From contig CAVXSF010000026.1 in NCBI GenBank assembly GCA_963764345.1, positions 5,485 through 69,484 of the forward strand: a DNA stretch of 64,000 nt, given 5' to 3'. The position numbers and the translations under genes were made by a program. Shown here piece by piece: positions 46,823 through 57,308 of this stretch (its first letter is position 1; every line of letters starts with the position of its first letter). Under the pieces are notes generated by a model, which saw nothing but the letters and a program-made list of their open reading frames with translations, searched no databases and was not told the DNA's origin. The stretch is from DASQZK01 sp963764345. Lineage in GTDB: Bacteria > Bacteroidota > Bacteroidia > Bacteroidales > GCA-2748055.

Positions 46823-46851
46823 CAAAAGTACAATTATTTTTATTAAACCAA
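46823..46851 (-). promoter_or_regulatory. Bacteroidota-type promoter for the ribosomal protein block
   Basis: On the minus strand a TTG at 46849-46851 is separated by 18 nt from the -7 element TACTTTTG at 46823-46830, matching the Bacteroidota consensus TTG-N18-21-TAnnTTTG. It leaves a leader of about 50 nt before rplM. Confidence 0.65.
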
Positions 46852-47013
46852 CAATATATCAACAATATTTTTAGGGAATAAATAAATCCCGCATCAACAG
46901 AAGGAAGGAATTTATTAGGGTATTCAAAAATTCTTCAATTTTTTTTCCATTTTTAGGGGTATATCGGCACAAAAAAAGCAAATTTGTCAGGGGACTTCAG
47001 AAACGAGCTTCCG

Positions 47014-48645
47014 ATGCAACAAATCATCACACATAAGAACATATTCTTCTTCGGCCTGATCCTGCTGGCCGTAAGCCTGCCTCTTTCCATCTTTGGCACC
47101 AGCATGGCCGAGATCCTTCTTTTGTTGAACTGGTTTATCGAGCGCAAATATAAGGAGAAGTTTCAAAAATGGAGTGATCGGCCGGCACTGTGGTTTATCA
47201 CGGCGCTATTTGCGCTGCATCTCCTCGGACTTCTTTATTCCACAGATTATGCCTATGCTTTTCACGACCTGCGGATAAAACTGCCGGTACTTCTTCTTCC
47301 GCTTATCATTGGGACGTCCGAAGGACTGGAAAAAGTGCGTCTCAGGTCCATTCTTCTCCTCTTCTGCCTGGCAACCATGATCTCAGGATTCATTTCCTTC
47401 CTCGTTTTTCTTCATGTGATACCCATCCCGTATTACGATATCCGTGAGATTTCCATTTTTGTATCGCATATCCGTCTATCCCTGATGGTCTGCTTTGCGG
47501 TTTTCATTCTTTTATATTATCTGTTCTCCCCCGACAGGGAAATCAGACTCATTGGAACCATGAGGATCCTGGCTTTTTTGTCAGTATTGTGGCTCATCTT
47601 TTTTATGCTGGTGCTTAAGTCGTTTACGGGGATCGTCATCTTCCTGCTGATCTCCCTTATGCAAGGTTGGTACTTTGCCGGTAAAATGAAGGATGTTGTT
47701 CCCCGGTTTATCCTGCGTGTTTTTGTTCTGATCATTCCTTTGCTGGTCGCCGCCTGGATTAGCTCAAGTATCAGCCGTTTTTATTCAGCTGACAAGATCC
47801 GGTTCAGCCAGCTTGATAAAACCACAGTAAAAGGGAATGTCTATTTCAACGATACGCTAAGTCAGGCTAAGGAAAATGGTCATTACGTCTGGTTGTACGT
47901 TTGTGAAAAGGAGCTAAAAGCATGCTGGAACCGCAGGAGCGATATACATTATAGCGGACACGACAAGATGGGGCAGGAACTGAGGTTTACGCTTATAAGG
48001 TATCTGACATCCAAAGGGCTGCGCAAAGACTGCGAAGGGGTGAACGCACTGAGTGAAAAAGATGTACATGCCATTGAAGACGGGGTGGCGAATTATATTT
48101 ATCTCGACAACTACAGCCTTTACCCCAGGGTTTACCAGATCATATGGGAGATTGACGGGTACTTCAGAGGGGATAATCCCGGCGGACATTCTATTGCCCA
48201 GCGGCTGGCCTACCTTAAAGCCGCAGGAAGCATAATCAGGCATCATTTCATCATTGGTGTCGGTACAGGTGACGTTCAGGAAGCCTTCGACCAGTATTAT
48301 GATTCGCATGATTCTAAACTAAATGAAAAGTACCGCAGGAGGGCGCACAACCAGTATGTTACCTTTTTCGTCACCTTCGGTATCGTTGGGTTTGTCGTTG
48401 CCATGTGGGCATTTTTCGTCCCGGTCTTTTATGAACGGAAATGGCATGATTATCTTTTCATAATATTCTTCATGATCGGATTACTCTCCATGCTGAATGA
48501 GGATACTCTTGAAACGCAAACCGGAGTTTCTTTTTTTATGTTTTTCTATGCCCTGTTGTTGTTCGGGCGTCGGCATGGGGAAGACAATGAGGGAGCAGGG
48601 GTGAATGACGACCGGGAATATTTGTCAGAGGAGGAGAAGCACTGA
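47014..48645 (+). CDS. O-antigen ligase/polymerase family membrane protein
   Basis: About 543 residues from the ATG at 47014; a TTG at 46984 would add ten residues, but the ATG begins directly before the first helix. About a dozen transmembrane helices, with a large extracytoplasmic segment (about residues 265-430). The conserved Wzy_C/ligase signature is 'GVGTGDVQEAFDQYY', then 'RRAHNQYVTFFVTFGIVGFVVAMW', including the His that is key in WaaL. Such proteins join or polymerise lipid-linked glycans at the periplasmic face. It is not next to the glycosyltransferases at 6-10 kb but may act on their product. Divergent from rplM. Confidence 0.85.
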   Translation: MQQIITHKNIFFFGLILLAVSLPLSIFGTSMAEILLLLNWFIERKYKEKFQKWSDRPALWFITALFALHLLGLLYSTDYAYAFHDLRIKLPVLLLPLIIGTSEGLEKVRLRSILLLFCLATMISGFISFLVFLHVIPIPYYDIREISIFVSHIRLSLMVCFAVFILLYYLFSPDREIRLIGTMRILAFLSVLWLIFFMLVLKSFTGIVIFLLISLMQGWYFAGKMKDVVPRFILRVFVLIIPLLVAAWISSSISRFYSADKIRFSQLDKTTVKGNVYFNDTLSQAKENGHYVWLYVCEKELKACWNRRSDIHYSGHDKMGQELRFTLIRYLTSKGLRKDCEGVNALSEKDVHAIEDGVANYIYLDNYSLYPRVYQIIWEIDGYFRGDNPGGHSIAQRLAYLKAAGSIIRHHFIIGVGTGDVQEAFDQYYDSHDSKLNEKYRRRAHNQYVTFFVTFGIVGFVVAMWAFFVPVFYERKWHDYLFIIFFMIGLLSMLNEDTLETQTGVSFFMFFYALLLFGRRHGEDNEGAGVNDDREYLSEEEKH

Positions 48646-50141
48646 CCAGGTAGGGCTCAGGGGCACAGGGTCTATATGTACTCCGGCATACTCTGGTCTG
48701 ACCTCCCATTAGTCAAAGACAGACCGGGTATTGTTGAGCTGTGGGAGAAGATCAGGATGGTCTGCCGGCTGCTCATGAACAGTGATTATTTGGATTTTGA
48801 AAATATGGCAAAACAAAACTCTGTTTATCGATCAAAAGAAGTCATAGATAAATCGGGGATTCCCACCTTTCGGCACCTCATAAAGATTATTTGAGAACAG
48901 GAACTTGCAATAAGGAAGGTCGTAATCCCGTACTGTTTGAGAAAAAAGCAATTACCCTATATAGTACTAAAGATCTCTTATGTATAACGGGGTTTCCCAC
49001 CCCCCACCCGCCACCCTTAATGGCCCGCCCCACCGAAAAATCAGCGTACCACCGCTATGTTTTACAGCAGAAAGATTGAATCCCCGACACAGACTCGTTA
49101 AAAACTGCCCTGAACAGGATGAGATCAAGAACCGGGTTCCCCCATGCCCCCCGGTTTACCCTTAATGTGAATCCGGATGAAATATCAGCGTACCGGAAGG
49201 ACTTTTTTTCATGAGGATACGGATCTTGATGGCCAGTGCCCGGTGGTTAACCTGAACCGGACAAGTGACGGAGGTGTGATTATGATGCAGGGAATCTTTT
49301 TTCATTGAATTGCCGGATTTGCATTGCCGGGATTTCTCCCCGGGAACACCAGCGCTATATACTACTAAAGATCTCTTATATATAACGGGGTTTCCCACCC
49401 CCCACCCGCCACCCTTAATGGCCCGCCCCACCGAAAAATCAGCGTACCCCGTTATGTTTTACAGCAGAAAGATTGAATCCCCGTCTCAGCTCGTTAAAAG
49501 CTGCCCTGAACGGGATGAGATCAAGAACCGGGTTCCCCCATGCCCCCCGGTTTACCCTTAATGTAAATCCGGATGAAATATCAGCGTACCGGAAGGACTT
49601 TTTTTCATGAGAATCCCGATCATGATTGCCAGTGCCCGGTGGTTAACCTGAACCGGACAAGTGACGGAGGTGTGATTATGATGTCCGGGAATCTTTTTTT
49701 CATTGAATTGCCGGATTTGCATTGCCGGTATTTCTCACCAGGATCAATGGTGCCTATTTAGTACTAAAGATCTCTTATATATAACGGGGTTTCCCACCCC
49801 CCACCCACCACCCTTAATGGCCCGCCCCACCGAAAAATCAGCGTACCACCATTATGTTTTACAGCAGAAAAATTGAATCCCCGTCTCAGATTATCCTTTA
49901 ATCAATAAGCCCGGTCATGCTATATTTAACACGAAGAATAACTCATTTTAGCATACAAGTAGTAATTTTGGATTCTTATACAGTTGAACCCGAAAGGACG
50001 GAGGGCACTGACATGAACCGGTACTGCAGCTAAAAGGAAAGGTTTTACTTCGAACGGCCGTCTCCCTTCGAATTGAGTTTGACATTTCATTTTTGCAGCA
50101 ATGTGTTGTGACAATAACTTAAATTAGCTAAAAATTCAAGA
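48646..50141. other. Long intergenic region dominated by 399-bp repeats
   Basis: No gene is supported over nearly 1.5 kb. A 72-codon ORF at 48676-48894 has no recognisable family and no clear start context. The array at 48966-49895 is listed on its own. After it, about 250 bases hold a TAATTTTG -7-like element (49963-49970) before the guanine deaminase gene, and nothing else I can name. Confidence 0.6.
48966..49895. repeat. Tandem 399-bp non-coding repeats (2.3 copies)
   Basis: The anchor actaaagatctctta occurs at 48966, 49364 and 49763, giving 398- and 399-bp periods with high identity. Inside each unit the word atcagcgtacc recurs (49040 and 49184 in unit one, 49438 and 49580 in unit two, 49837 in unit three), about 143 bp apart, with related flanks (cccttaatg; a G/C-rich gggttccc block). 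Each unit thus looks like two diverged half-units. ORFs in it are short and proline-rich, with no sign of coding constraint. Confidence 0.9.
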
Positions 50142-50606
50142 ATGACGGATCAATATTTACGGCAGGCTATAGATATTGCTTTACAGAATGTTGATGAAGG
50201 CGGAGGTCCCTTCGGAGCCGTCATCATCCGCGAAGGAGAAGTTATCGCTTCTTCAGGTAACAAGGTCACGATAAGTAATGATCCGACGGCTCATGCCGAG
50301 GTCCTGGCTATCAGGGAAGCAGCCCGCAAGCTTGGCACCTGGGACTTGTCGGGTTGCGTGCTTTACACGTCATGTGAGCCGTGCCCGATGTGCTTCGGGG
50401 CGATATACTGGGCCCACATCGATAAGGTATATTATGCCTGTACTCACGAAGATGCCAGGGATGCCGGATTCGATGATTCACATATCTACCATGAATTACA
50501 AAGGGAACCGGCCCGGCGGGCAATCACCATGGAACAGTCGATGCGCGCGGAAGGGTTGAAGGTTTTTAAACACTGGGGGAAAAATCCTGATAAAAAGGCG
50601 TACTGA
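50142..50606 (+). CDS. guaD: Guanine deaminase (GuaD/cytidine-deaminase type)
   Basis: 154 residues. The zinc-binding pair is His51 and Glu53 in 'TAHAEVLAIREAA' and Cys81/Cys84 in 'SCEPCPMC'. The stretch 'ACTHEDARDAGFDDSHIYHEL' closely matches the Bacillus GuaD subgroup, which deaminates guanine to xanthine, rather than tRNA adenosine deaminases. It is cytoplasmic. Its stop codon shares its last A with the start of the next gene (TGATG), so the two are translationally coupled. The family is secure; guanine specificity is inferred from the subgroup motif. Confidence 0.88.
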   Translation: MTDQYLRQAIDIALQNVDEGGGPFGAVIIREGEVIASSGNKVTISNDPTAHAEVLAIREAARKLGTWDLSGCVLYTSCEPCPMCFGAIYWAHIDKVYYACTHEDARDAGFDDSHIYHELQREPARRAITMEQSMRAEGLKVFKHWGKNPDKKAY

Positions 50607-51115
50607 TGACCGGAAGCAGGCTGGACAGGGAATTTTTCATCCGCGATGTACTGGATGTCGCCCCCGCTCTCCTCGGTAAAAAGCTTGTCGTGATCCAGGA
50701 AGGCAGGGTGGGGGAATGGATGATCACCGAGACTGAGGCTTACCGGGGTGAGGAAGACCTTGCCAGTCATGCAAGGAAGGGCAGGACCCGTCGTACGGAG
50801 GCAATGTACCTTGAAGGTGGACATCTTTATATGTATTTTATTTATGGAATGTACTGGATGCTCAATATCGTCGTAGCTTCCGAAAATATTCCCCAGGCTG
50901 TTCTCATCAGGGGCGTGGAAGGTTTTTCCGGTCCCGGCCGCCTTACCAAAAACCTGGGTCTCGACGGTAGCTTCTATGGCGAATCACTGATTTCTTCATC
51001 CCGCATCTGGCTCACTGAAGGACTTACCCCCGGACATATCGTTACAACCCCCCGGATCGGCGTTGATTATGCAGGCGAATGGAAGGACAAACCGTGGCGG
51101 TATCTTTTGGGTTGA
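50606..51115 (+). CDS. DNA-3-methyladenine glycosylase (AAG/MPG family)
   Basis: 169 residues of the alkyladenine glycosylase fold. The catalytic Glu44 is in 'ITETEAYRGEEDLASHA', followed by 'LYMYFIYGMYWMLNIVV', the family's most conserved block, and 'GPGRLTKNLGLDG'. It removes alkylated or deaminated purines from DNA, the first step of base-excision repair. It is a little shorter than most relatives. Coupled to guaD by a one-base stop/start overlap. A CT-rich minisatellite begins about 115 bp beyond its end. Confidence 0.9.
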   Translation: MTGSRLDREFFIRDVLDVAPALLGKKLVVIQEGRVGEWMITETEAYRGEEDLASHARKGRTRRTEAMYLEGGHLYMYFIYGMYWMLNIVVASENIPQAVLIRGVEGFSGPGRLTKNLGLDGSFYGESLISSSRIWLTEGLTPGHIVTTPRIGVDYAGEWKDKPWRYLLG

Positions 51116-51230
51116 GGAGGAGGAGATTAGGGGTTAGTGATTATGGGGTTTTTCATCACAGATCCCAATAACTATACGGGACAGATTACACAGATTAATT
51201 CACACAGATTGAGCTAAATCCGAAATAGTA

Positions 51231-51490
51231 CCTCCCTAATCCCTACTTCTCTAATCCCTACTCTCCAATCCCTACTTCCAATCCCTACTCTCCAATCCCT
51301 ACTCTCCAATCCCTACTCTCCAATCCCTACTCTCCAATCCCTACTCTCCAATCCCTACTCTCCAATCCCTACTCTCCAATCCCTACTCTCTAATCCCTAC
51401 TCTCCAATCCCTACTCTCCAATCCCTACTCTCTAATCCCTACTCTCAATCCCTACTCTAATCCCTACTCTCTAATCTCTACTCTCTCCTC
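51231..51490. repeat. 14-bp CT-rich minisatellite
   Basis: About sixteen tandem copies of a 14-bp unit (ctctccaatcccta, with c/t variants) fill this interval. The array runs into the 3' end of the outer-membrane protein gene on the minus strand and codes its last residues (ERVEIRE). Related words occur near several genes downstream. Confidence 0.9.
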
Positions 51491-52615
51491 TCTCCCCCTC
51501 TTCCACAACACAAAGTCCTCATTCAACACAATGTGCAGTCCGTAGGTATACTGCAGCTCACCAACAGTCGTATCATAGTACCCTTCAAACCGCAATAAAA
51601 TGGAGGAAGAACCGGTGATCCTTCTCCCGATCCCGGCCTTGAAGGTGATCAGGCTCCGGGTCTCCGTGAGGTTGGGTTCTGCAGGTGTACGAACCGGACT
51701 GAAAAACAACGGCTCTCCATGGATGCTCTGGAACCGGTTTCCCCAAAAATAGCCGGCAGTCAGGCTGAAGGGGTTGTAGTTCACTCCGATCTGCGGATAC
51801 CAGGCTACTCCCTTTGGGGTATCCTCATCATCACCGTCATAGAAGAACATCGGGTTAAAAAACACTTCACCGTGTTTATCATCGGCAAACGAGCGGCTGA
51901 GGTACATCCCTGTGCCAAGATTCAGTTTGCTGATCACATGTGATTCGGTGATGTTGATCTGCCCTCCCTGGTGGTGAATCACTATTGCTACCGGGATCCG
52001 GATCATGTTCCGGTTGTGGTTTACCAGAAGAAAGGAATTCGAGCTTCCGAAGGTGAACTGTTCCTGAATGGTATCACCGGGCAAAATGAAATGTTCCCAG
52101 TTCAGCCAGGTGAGAGAATGGATGCGGGAGTTACGGTACTCGAGCCGGATACCGTTATTGACAAGGTCGGTAAAGTGATTTTCAAATTTGTAAAGAGGTT
52201 CCGGCAACCGGAATATTTCCCCGCCGTTGAAACTTCCCATGGTCACCCGGAATTTATCAGATACCATATAATCGATCCTGAAAAGTGGCAAAACCTGTGC
52301 AAATTCCGCTCGTCCATTATATTTCATCAGGTGAATACCAGTTCCGAAACTCAGCTTGTCTGTTACACTGTAATTGATCAAAGGTTGCAGGAAAGCACCC
52401 GTTAGGGTGTACCCTTCAACATTGGTATTGAAAAATTCGTTGTTGTTAAAAAAAGTAGATGCATTCACCGAAAGGGATAATACGCCAGCTTCCCTGTTGA
52501 TTTTCACCTCCTGCTTGTAATAATCCCTGAATATCTGTGCATTAATGACGGGGATATTGAGTATGATCCCTAAAAACAAAATCAGGAACCTGACCGGTAT
52601 TGAACCATTCTTCAT
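51464..52615 (-). CDS. Putative outer-membrane beta-barrel protein
   Basis: 383 residues with a signal peptide (FLILFLGIILNIPVINAQ). The mature chain is rich in alternating aromatic and polar strands ('LSFGTGIHLMKY', 'FRVTMGSFNGGE', 'GIRLEYRNSRIHSLTWLNWEHF', 'ITFKAGIGRRITGSSSILLRFEGYY'), as in a beta-barrel. I cannot assign a substrate or named family. The last few codons (EERVEIRE) are the read-through of the adjacent 14-bp minisatellite, so the natural C-terminus may be a little earlier. No obvious operon partner. Confidence 0.7.
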   Translation of the reverse strand: MKNGSIPVRFLILFLGIILNIPVINAQIFRDYYKQEVKINREAGVLSLSVNASTFFNNNEFFNTNVEGYTLTGAFLQPLINYSVTDKLSFGTGIHLMKYNGRAEFAQVLPLFRIDYMVSDKFRVTMGSFNGGEIFRLPEPLYKFENHFTDLVNNGIRLEYRNSRIHSLTWLNWEHFILPGDTIQEQFTFGSSNSFLLVNHNRNMIRIPVAIVIHHQGGQINITESHVISKLNLGTGMYLSRSFADDKHGEVFFNPMFFYDGDDEDTPKGVAWYPQIGVNYNPFSLTAGYFWGNRFQSIHGEPLFFSPVRTPAEPNLTETRSLITFKAGIGRRITGSSSILLRFEGYYDTTVGELQYTYGLHIVLNEDFVLWKRGREERVEIRE

Positions 52616-52945
52616 CAGCTATTTAGTTTAAAATCGAATTTTAATTCTTTGGAAGAGACCGCGATAAGACGATCCTGCCATTTTCAATATGACCCTGGAA
52701 TTTGTTTCAAAATCAGTAAATTTATGATATTTAGCTATTTTAATAGTGCTGACAGACTAAAATATTTGAATGTAAGTTATAACTTTGTCCCGTTTCCGGG
52801 AAAGATTATCTTTGATTTGATTTGATTTGCAGGATATCCCGGTGGTTAAAAAAAAAGACTATTTAATATATTGATACCCTGACATGCCTGGTCTGATAAA
52901 TAAAGCCGCACTTGCGGAAACCAAATTAAAACTAATTAAACACAG
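52616..52945. other. Divergent intergenic region before the DUF2723 gene
   Basis: 330 bases with no gene. It contains a textbook promoter for the plus-strand gene at 52784-52814 (listed separately) and another TAACTTTG -7-like element at 52780-52787 overlapping its -33 part. Nothing else stands out. Confidence 0.6.
52784..52814 (+). promoter_or_regulatory. Bacteroidota promoter for the DUF2723 gene
   Basis: TTTG at 52784-52787 is separated by exactly 19 nt from TATCTTTG at 52807-52814, a full match to the Bacteroidota -33/-7 consensus. The leader to the ATG at 52946 would be about 125 nt. Confidence 0.75.
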
Positions 52946-55900
52946 ATGAAATCTTTCCGTTCTTTCAATCTCATTACAGGTTGGATAATTTTTATCATTG
53001 CCGCTGGTGTATACCTGATGACCATTGAACCCACAGCCAGTTTCTGGGATTGCGGTGAATTTATTACTTCCTCCTTTAAACTTGAGGTGGGACATCCTCC
53101 CGGAGCACCGTTCTTTATGCTGCTGGGGCGGTTTTTCATGCTTTTCACCCACAATGTACGAAGGTCTCGGTTGCTATGAACAGCATGTCGGCCCTGGCAT
53201 CGGGTTTTGCCATCCTGTTCCTCTTCTGGACTATCACACACCTTGCACGTAAGATCATCCTGGTCAATGAAGAAGATTATACTCTTCCCAGGATTATTGC
53301 CGTCATGGGTGCCGGTGCCGTTGGAGCACTCGCTTACACTTTTTCCGACACGTTCTGGTTTTCGGCAGTTGAAGCTGAAGTATACGGAACATCTTCTCTG
53401 TTTACCGCTTTTGTATTCTGGGCCATTCTCAAGTGGGAGAACGTTGCCGATGAACCCCGGTCAAACAAGTGGATCATCCTGATCGCTTACCTGATGGGTT
53501 TGTCTCTGGGTGTTCACCTTCTGAACCTCCTGGCTATCCCGGCCATCGTTTTCGTTGTTTATTTCAGAAAATACAAACCGACACCCTGGGGAATCGTGGC
53601 TTCCCTGCTGATCTCACTTGGCCTTCTGGGAGCAATGATGTACTTCGTCATCCCCGGCTTCGTGGCCATGGGTGCAGGACTTGAACTTCTTTTTGTGAAT
53701 GGTTTTGGACTTCCGTATCAGTCCGGGCTCATTACATACGTCTTCCTTTTGTTCATCGTTCTTGGCTTTCTTGTTTATTATACCCACAAAAGACGACTTG
53801 TTCTCTGGAATACGGTTGTCCTGGTGGTCACCGTTCTTGCTCTCGGTTATGCCTCATACGGTGTGATCCTGATCAGGTCGAATGCCAATACACCCCTTGA
53901 CGAGAGTAATCCTGATACTGCTTTTAACCTGCTGAGCTACCTGAACCGTGACCAGTACGGCCAGACACCCCTGTTTTACGGAAATTATTTCAATGCCCCG
54001 GCCATACGAACAGATCGAAGGTCACCCGAAATATTACCGTGAAAACGGAAAATATGTGAAAGTCACCACACCCGACTATAAATACATCCCGATTTCAGAG
54101 GCTTTTTCCCGAGGATGTGGAGTGAGCAGGATCCGCATATAGACCAGTATCTTTACTGGACCGGCATGAAGGAGTCGGCTCTTTACGAACCAATGAGGGA
54201 TCAGAACGGTAACCCGATGAGGGACCAGAACGGGCAGTTCCGGTTACGACCGGACCAAGCCCATTGCCAAACCGTCGTTTGCTGCAAACCTGAGGTTTTT
54301 CTTCCGTTTCCAGATCGGCTACATGTATCTCCGGTATTTTATGTGGAATTTTGCCGGACGACAAAACGATATCCAGGGTCAGGGAGAACTGACCAACGGT
54401 AACTGGATCAGCGGCATCCCTTTTATCGACGATGCCCGCCTCGGACCGCAAAACCTGGCGCCGGATTACCTGAAAAATAACCGGGCACACAACGTGTATT
54501 TCATGCTGCCGCTTATTCCTTGGACTGATAGGTCTTTTCTTTCATTACAAATATCATAACCAGGATTTCTGGGTCGTGACCCTGCTGTTCCTGCTTACAG
54601 GACTGGCTATTGTGGTGTACCTTAACCAGTATCCTTTACAGCCCAGGGAGAGTGATTATGCCTACGCCGGCTCTTTCTATGCCTTCTCAATATGGGTGGG
54701 TCTGGGTGTGCTCGGACTGATACGGTATTTATCGAAGAATTATAAATCGATGTCAGTGGTGGGTTCGGTTATCTGTGCTGAGCCTGATCTTTGTCCCCGG
54801 ACTTATGGCCAGGGAAAACTGGAACGATCATGACCGTTCCGGCCGCTTTACATCCCGCGATTTTGCTTACGACTACCTGAACAGTTGTAAGAAAGATGCC
54901 GTCATCTTCACCAACGGGGATAACGACACTTTCCCTCTCTGGTATATCCAGGAGGTGGAAGGCGTGCGTACCGATGTAAGGGTGATCAACCTGAGCTATT
55001 TCACCGCCGACTGGTATATCGAACAGATGACACACCGGATGTATGAATCCGATCCGGTGAAATTCTCTCTCAATAAAGATCAGTACCGGAATGGCAGCCG
55101 CGATTATGTCATTCTCGGGAAAAATACGCTTAACCCTGCTCGACAGTAAGTATGGGGCTAACAAAACCTATTTCAAAGGTGAGTATACGACCCTTTACGA
55201 TCGTTTCATGAAGCTCGGTGGAAAAATCCAATCTGCCTAAGCTGTCTCCAAAAGATTACGAGGAACTGAAGAAAGGTCCGGATGCGATCAAGGTCGAGAT
55301 CTTTGCCAATGCCCTGGGTAAGATCAATCAGAGGAAAAAAGAACTGGGCTTCAATGAAGATGACCTTAACAGCCTTATCACGGATACCCAGTCGCTGCTT
55401 CGCCGTATCGATGATTCAGCGATGCCCATCGACGATGCAATGAAGTTTGTCACCAGCAACGATCCGAGGTTCAAAGACGGAAGGTATTTTTTCCCCGGGA
55501 CGAAGTTCGTGGTCAAAGTAGATACCGCAGCCCTGGTTAAAGACGGTGTGGTCACTGCTGAGCAACGGTTGAAAATGACCGATGAGATGCGGTTCGACCT
55601 CAGCAGCAGGCGCGGCGTTCCCAAAAACCTCCTGATGATGATGGATCTGATCGACGAGGTAAATAAAGGGGACTGGCAGCGTCCGATTTACTATGCCATC
55701 ACCGCCTCACGCGATAACTATCTTAACCTTGAAAAATACCTGCACCGCGAAGGTCTCGCCTACAGGCTCCTTCCCGTGACCGGCAATAACGACGATCTGT
55801 TTACCGGAAGCGTAAATGCCGATGTGATGTATGACAAGGTCATGAATGTGTTCAAATGGGGTAATATCGATGATCCTAAGGTCTACCTCGACGAAAATAA

Positions 55901-56343
55901 TCTGAGGATGCTCACTAATTTCCGGTACACCTTTGCCACCCTGGCCAATGCACTGTCTCAGCGAAGCAGAAAAAAGACAGTGCTATAGTCGTGCTGGACC
56001 GATGCATGAAAATGATGCCCAACAGCCGCATTCCATATAATGCAGCTATGATGCCGATCATCCAGCTGTATTATAACCTGGACCAACCTGAAAAGGCCAA
56101 TGCCATTGTCCGTGAATATTCGGGCATGGTCGACCAGGAACTCTATTATTATGAAGGACTGATGAGGGCCAAACCGAATGAGTTCCCGCCGAGTGAGAAT
56201 GATTACAGGTTTGCCACCAGGAACCTGCTGTCGATGTACTCACTGGCCAATTCATATAACCAGAAAGATGTGACTGACAGGAATTAATGAAGATGCTGCA
56301 AGCTCATAACGCCGATTTTCCCGGAATCATGAACAGCCAGTAA
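52946..56343 (+). CDS. DUF2723 membrane protein (GT117-type), about eight frameshifts
   Basis: Read through the breaks this is a single protein of about 1,130 residues. The N-terminal multi-helix domain starts 'FNLITGWIIFIIAAGVYLMTIEP', then the DUF2723 signature 'SFWDCGEFITSSFKLEVGHPPGAP'. Multiple helices follow, and the C-terminal soluble region has 'NGDNDTFPLWYIQEVEGVRTDVRVINLSY', a domain typical of the family. DUF2723 proteins are GT-C-like and are linked to protein O-glycosylation in Bacteroidota. Frame changes fall near 53157, 54003, 54100, 54240, 54530, 54770, 55140, 55985 and 56283. The true stop (ELMKMLQAHNADFPG ... end) is TAA at 56341, reached only after the last shift. All conserved parts persist, so sequence error is the likely cause. 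Confidence 0.85.
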
Positions 56344-56358
56344 GATAAAAGAAAACGT

Positions 56359-57030
56359 ATGCTGATCGTAAGACCTCCATATTTCATCACCAGCCTCATG
56401 CCCCGCATGACCTGGGGGTTTTACGGCCAGTTGCGGAAGGTCTTTCTGACGTTCGACGACGGGCCGACACCTGATGTGACACCCTGGGTCCTGGAACAGC
56501 TGAGACAGTACAATGCAAAAGCCACTTTCTTCTGCCTCGGGCGGAACGTGGATCATTTTCCCGATGTTTTCAGGCAGGTGGTGGAGGAAGGACATTCGGT
56601 GGGTAATCACACCTACAGCCACCTTAAGGGTTTCAGGTGTACCAACCGGCAGTATTTTGAAGATATCGAACTGGCCAGGCAGCTTATCGATTCCGATCTG
56701 TTCCGGCCGCCATATGGCCGTATCTGGCCCTCGCAGGTCAACCAGGTGGTCGGATCGTACCGGATCATTATGTGGGACGTGCTTAGCATCGATTATAACC
56801 GGAAAGTCCCGGGGGAACAGATCGTGATGAACGTCACCGGCAATGTCCGTTCAGGATCCATCGTCGTCTTTCACGATTCGGCCAAGGCCAGCAAGAACCT
56901 CTACTATGCCCTGCCGAGGGTTCTCGAATACCTCACAAAACAGGGCTATGAGATGGTCTCCATCCCTATGAAAAAGTACGTCGCCGACCGGATGTGGCTA
57001 AAGGGCGTGTCGGGGAAGAGGACGGGGTAG
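56359..57030 (+). CDS. Polysaccharide deacetylase family protein (NodB-like)
   Basis: 223 residues, carbohydrate esterase family 4. The NodB motifs are TFDDGP (31-36, first Asp the base, second the metal ligand), His84 and His88 in 'GNHTYSH', 'RPPYGR' (motif 3), 'MWDVLSIDY' (motif 4) and 'SIVVFHDSAKA' (motif 5). All catalytic residues are present. It removes acetyl groups from N-acetyl sugars in glycans. It has no signal peptide, only a hydrophobic start. It follows the DUF2723 gene by 15 bp and is probably in its operon. Confidence 0.93.
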   Translation: MLIVRPPYFITSLMPRMTWGFYGQLRKVFLTFDDGPTPDVTPWVLEQLRQYNAKATFFCLGRNVDHFPDVFRQVVEEGHSVGNHTYSHLKGFRCTNRQYFEDIELARQLIDSDLFRPPYGRIWPSQVNQVVGSYRIIMWDVLSIDYNRKVPGEQIVMNVTGNVRSGSIVVFHDSAKASKNLYYALPRVLEYLTKQGYEMVSIPMKKYVADRMWLKGVSGKRTG

Positions 57031-57109
57031 GGTAGGGTAGTTTTCAATCCTAAAAGACAACCTGCATTACCTCTGCAATGAGAGGTATGAAGATATGGGT
57101 TATGAAGTC

Positions 57110-57308
57110 ATTTAATAAGGCTTTCTCCACTCAAACTCAAACTTCTTCTCTCGGCTTTCTCCACTCACACTCAAACTCAAACTTCTTCTCTCACTCTCCC
57201 TCTCCCTCCAATCTCCACTCTCCACTCCCCACTCCTCAATCTCCACTCCCCACTCCCCAATCTCCACTCTCCACTCACTAATCTCCACTCTCCCACTCCC
57301 CAATATCT
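57110..57308. repeat. CT-rich low-complexity block
   Basis: Imperfect repeats of ctccactc/ctccccaatc words fill the gap between the deacetylase and the convergent nucleotidyltransferase gene. They belong to the same word family as the 51.2-kb minisatellite. A 9-bp repeat, atgaagnta, begins at its left edge. Confidence 0.8.

Noticed and set aside
48676..48894. 72-codon ORF after the O-antigen ligase
   Set aside because: No recognisable family, no supporting start context, and it lies at the edge of the repeat region.
48891..49561. Short proline-rich ORFs within the 399-bp repeats
   Set aside because: Same peptide in each copy only because the DNA is repeated; alternative frames are equally open and no coding bias is seen.
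51231..51490. CRISPR or regulatory array at 51.2 kb
   Set aside because: The 14-bp unit is contiguous, with no spacers; it is a simple minisatellite.
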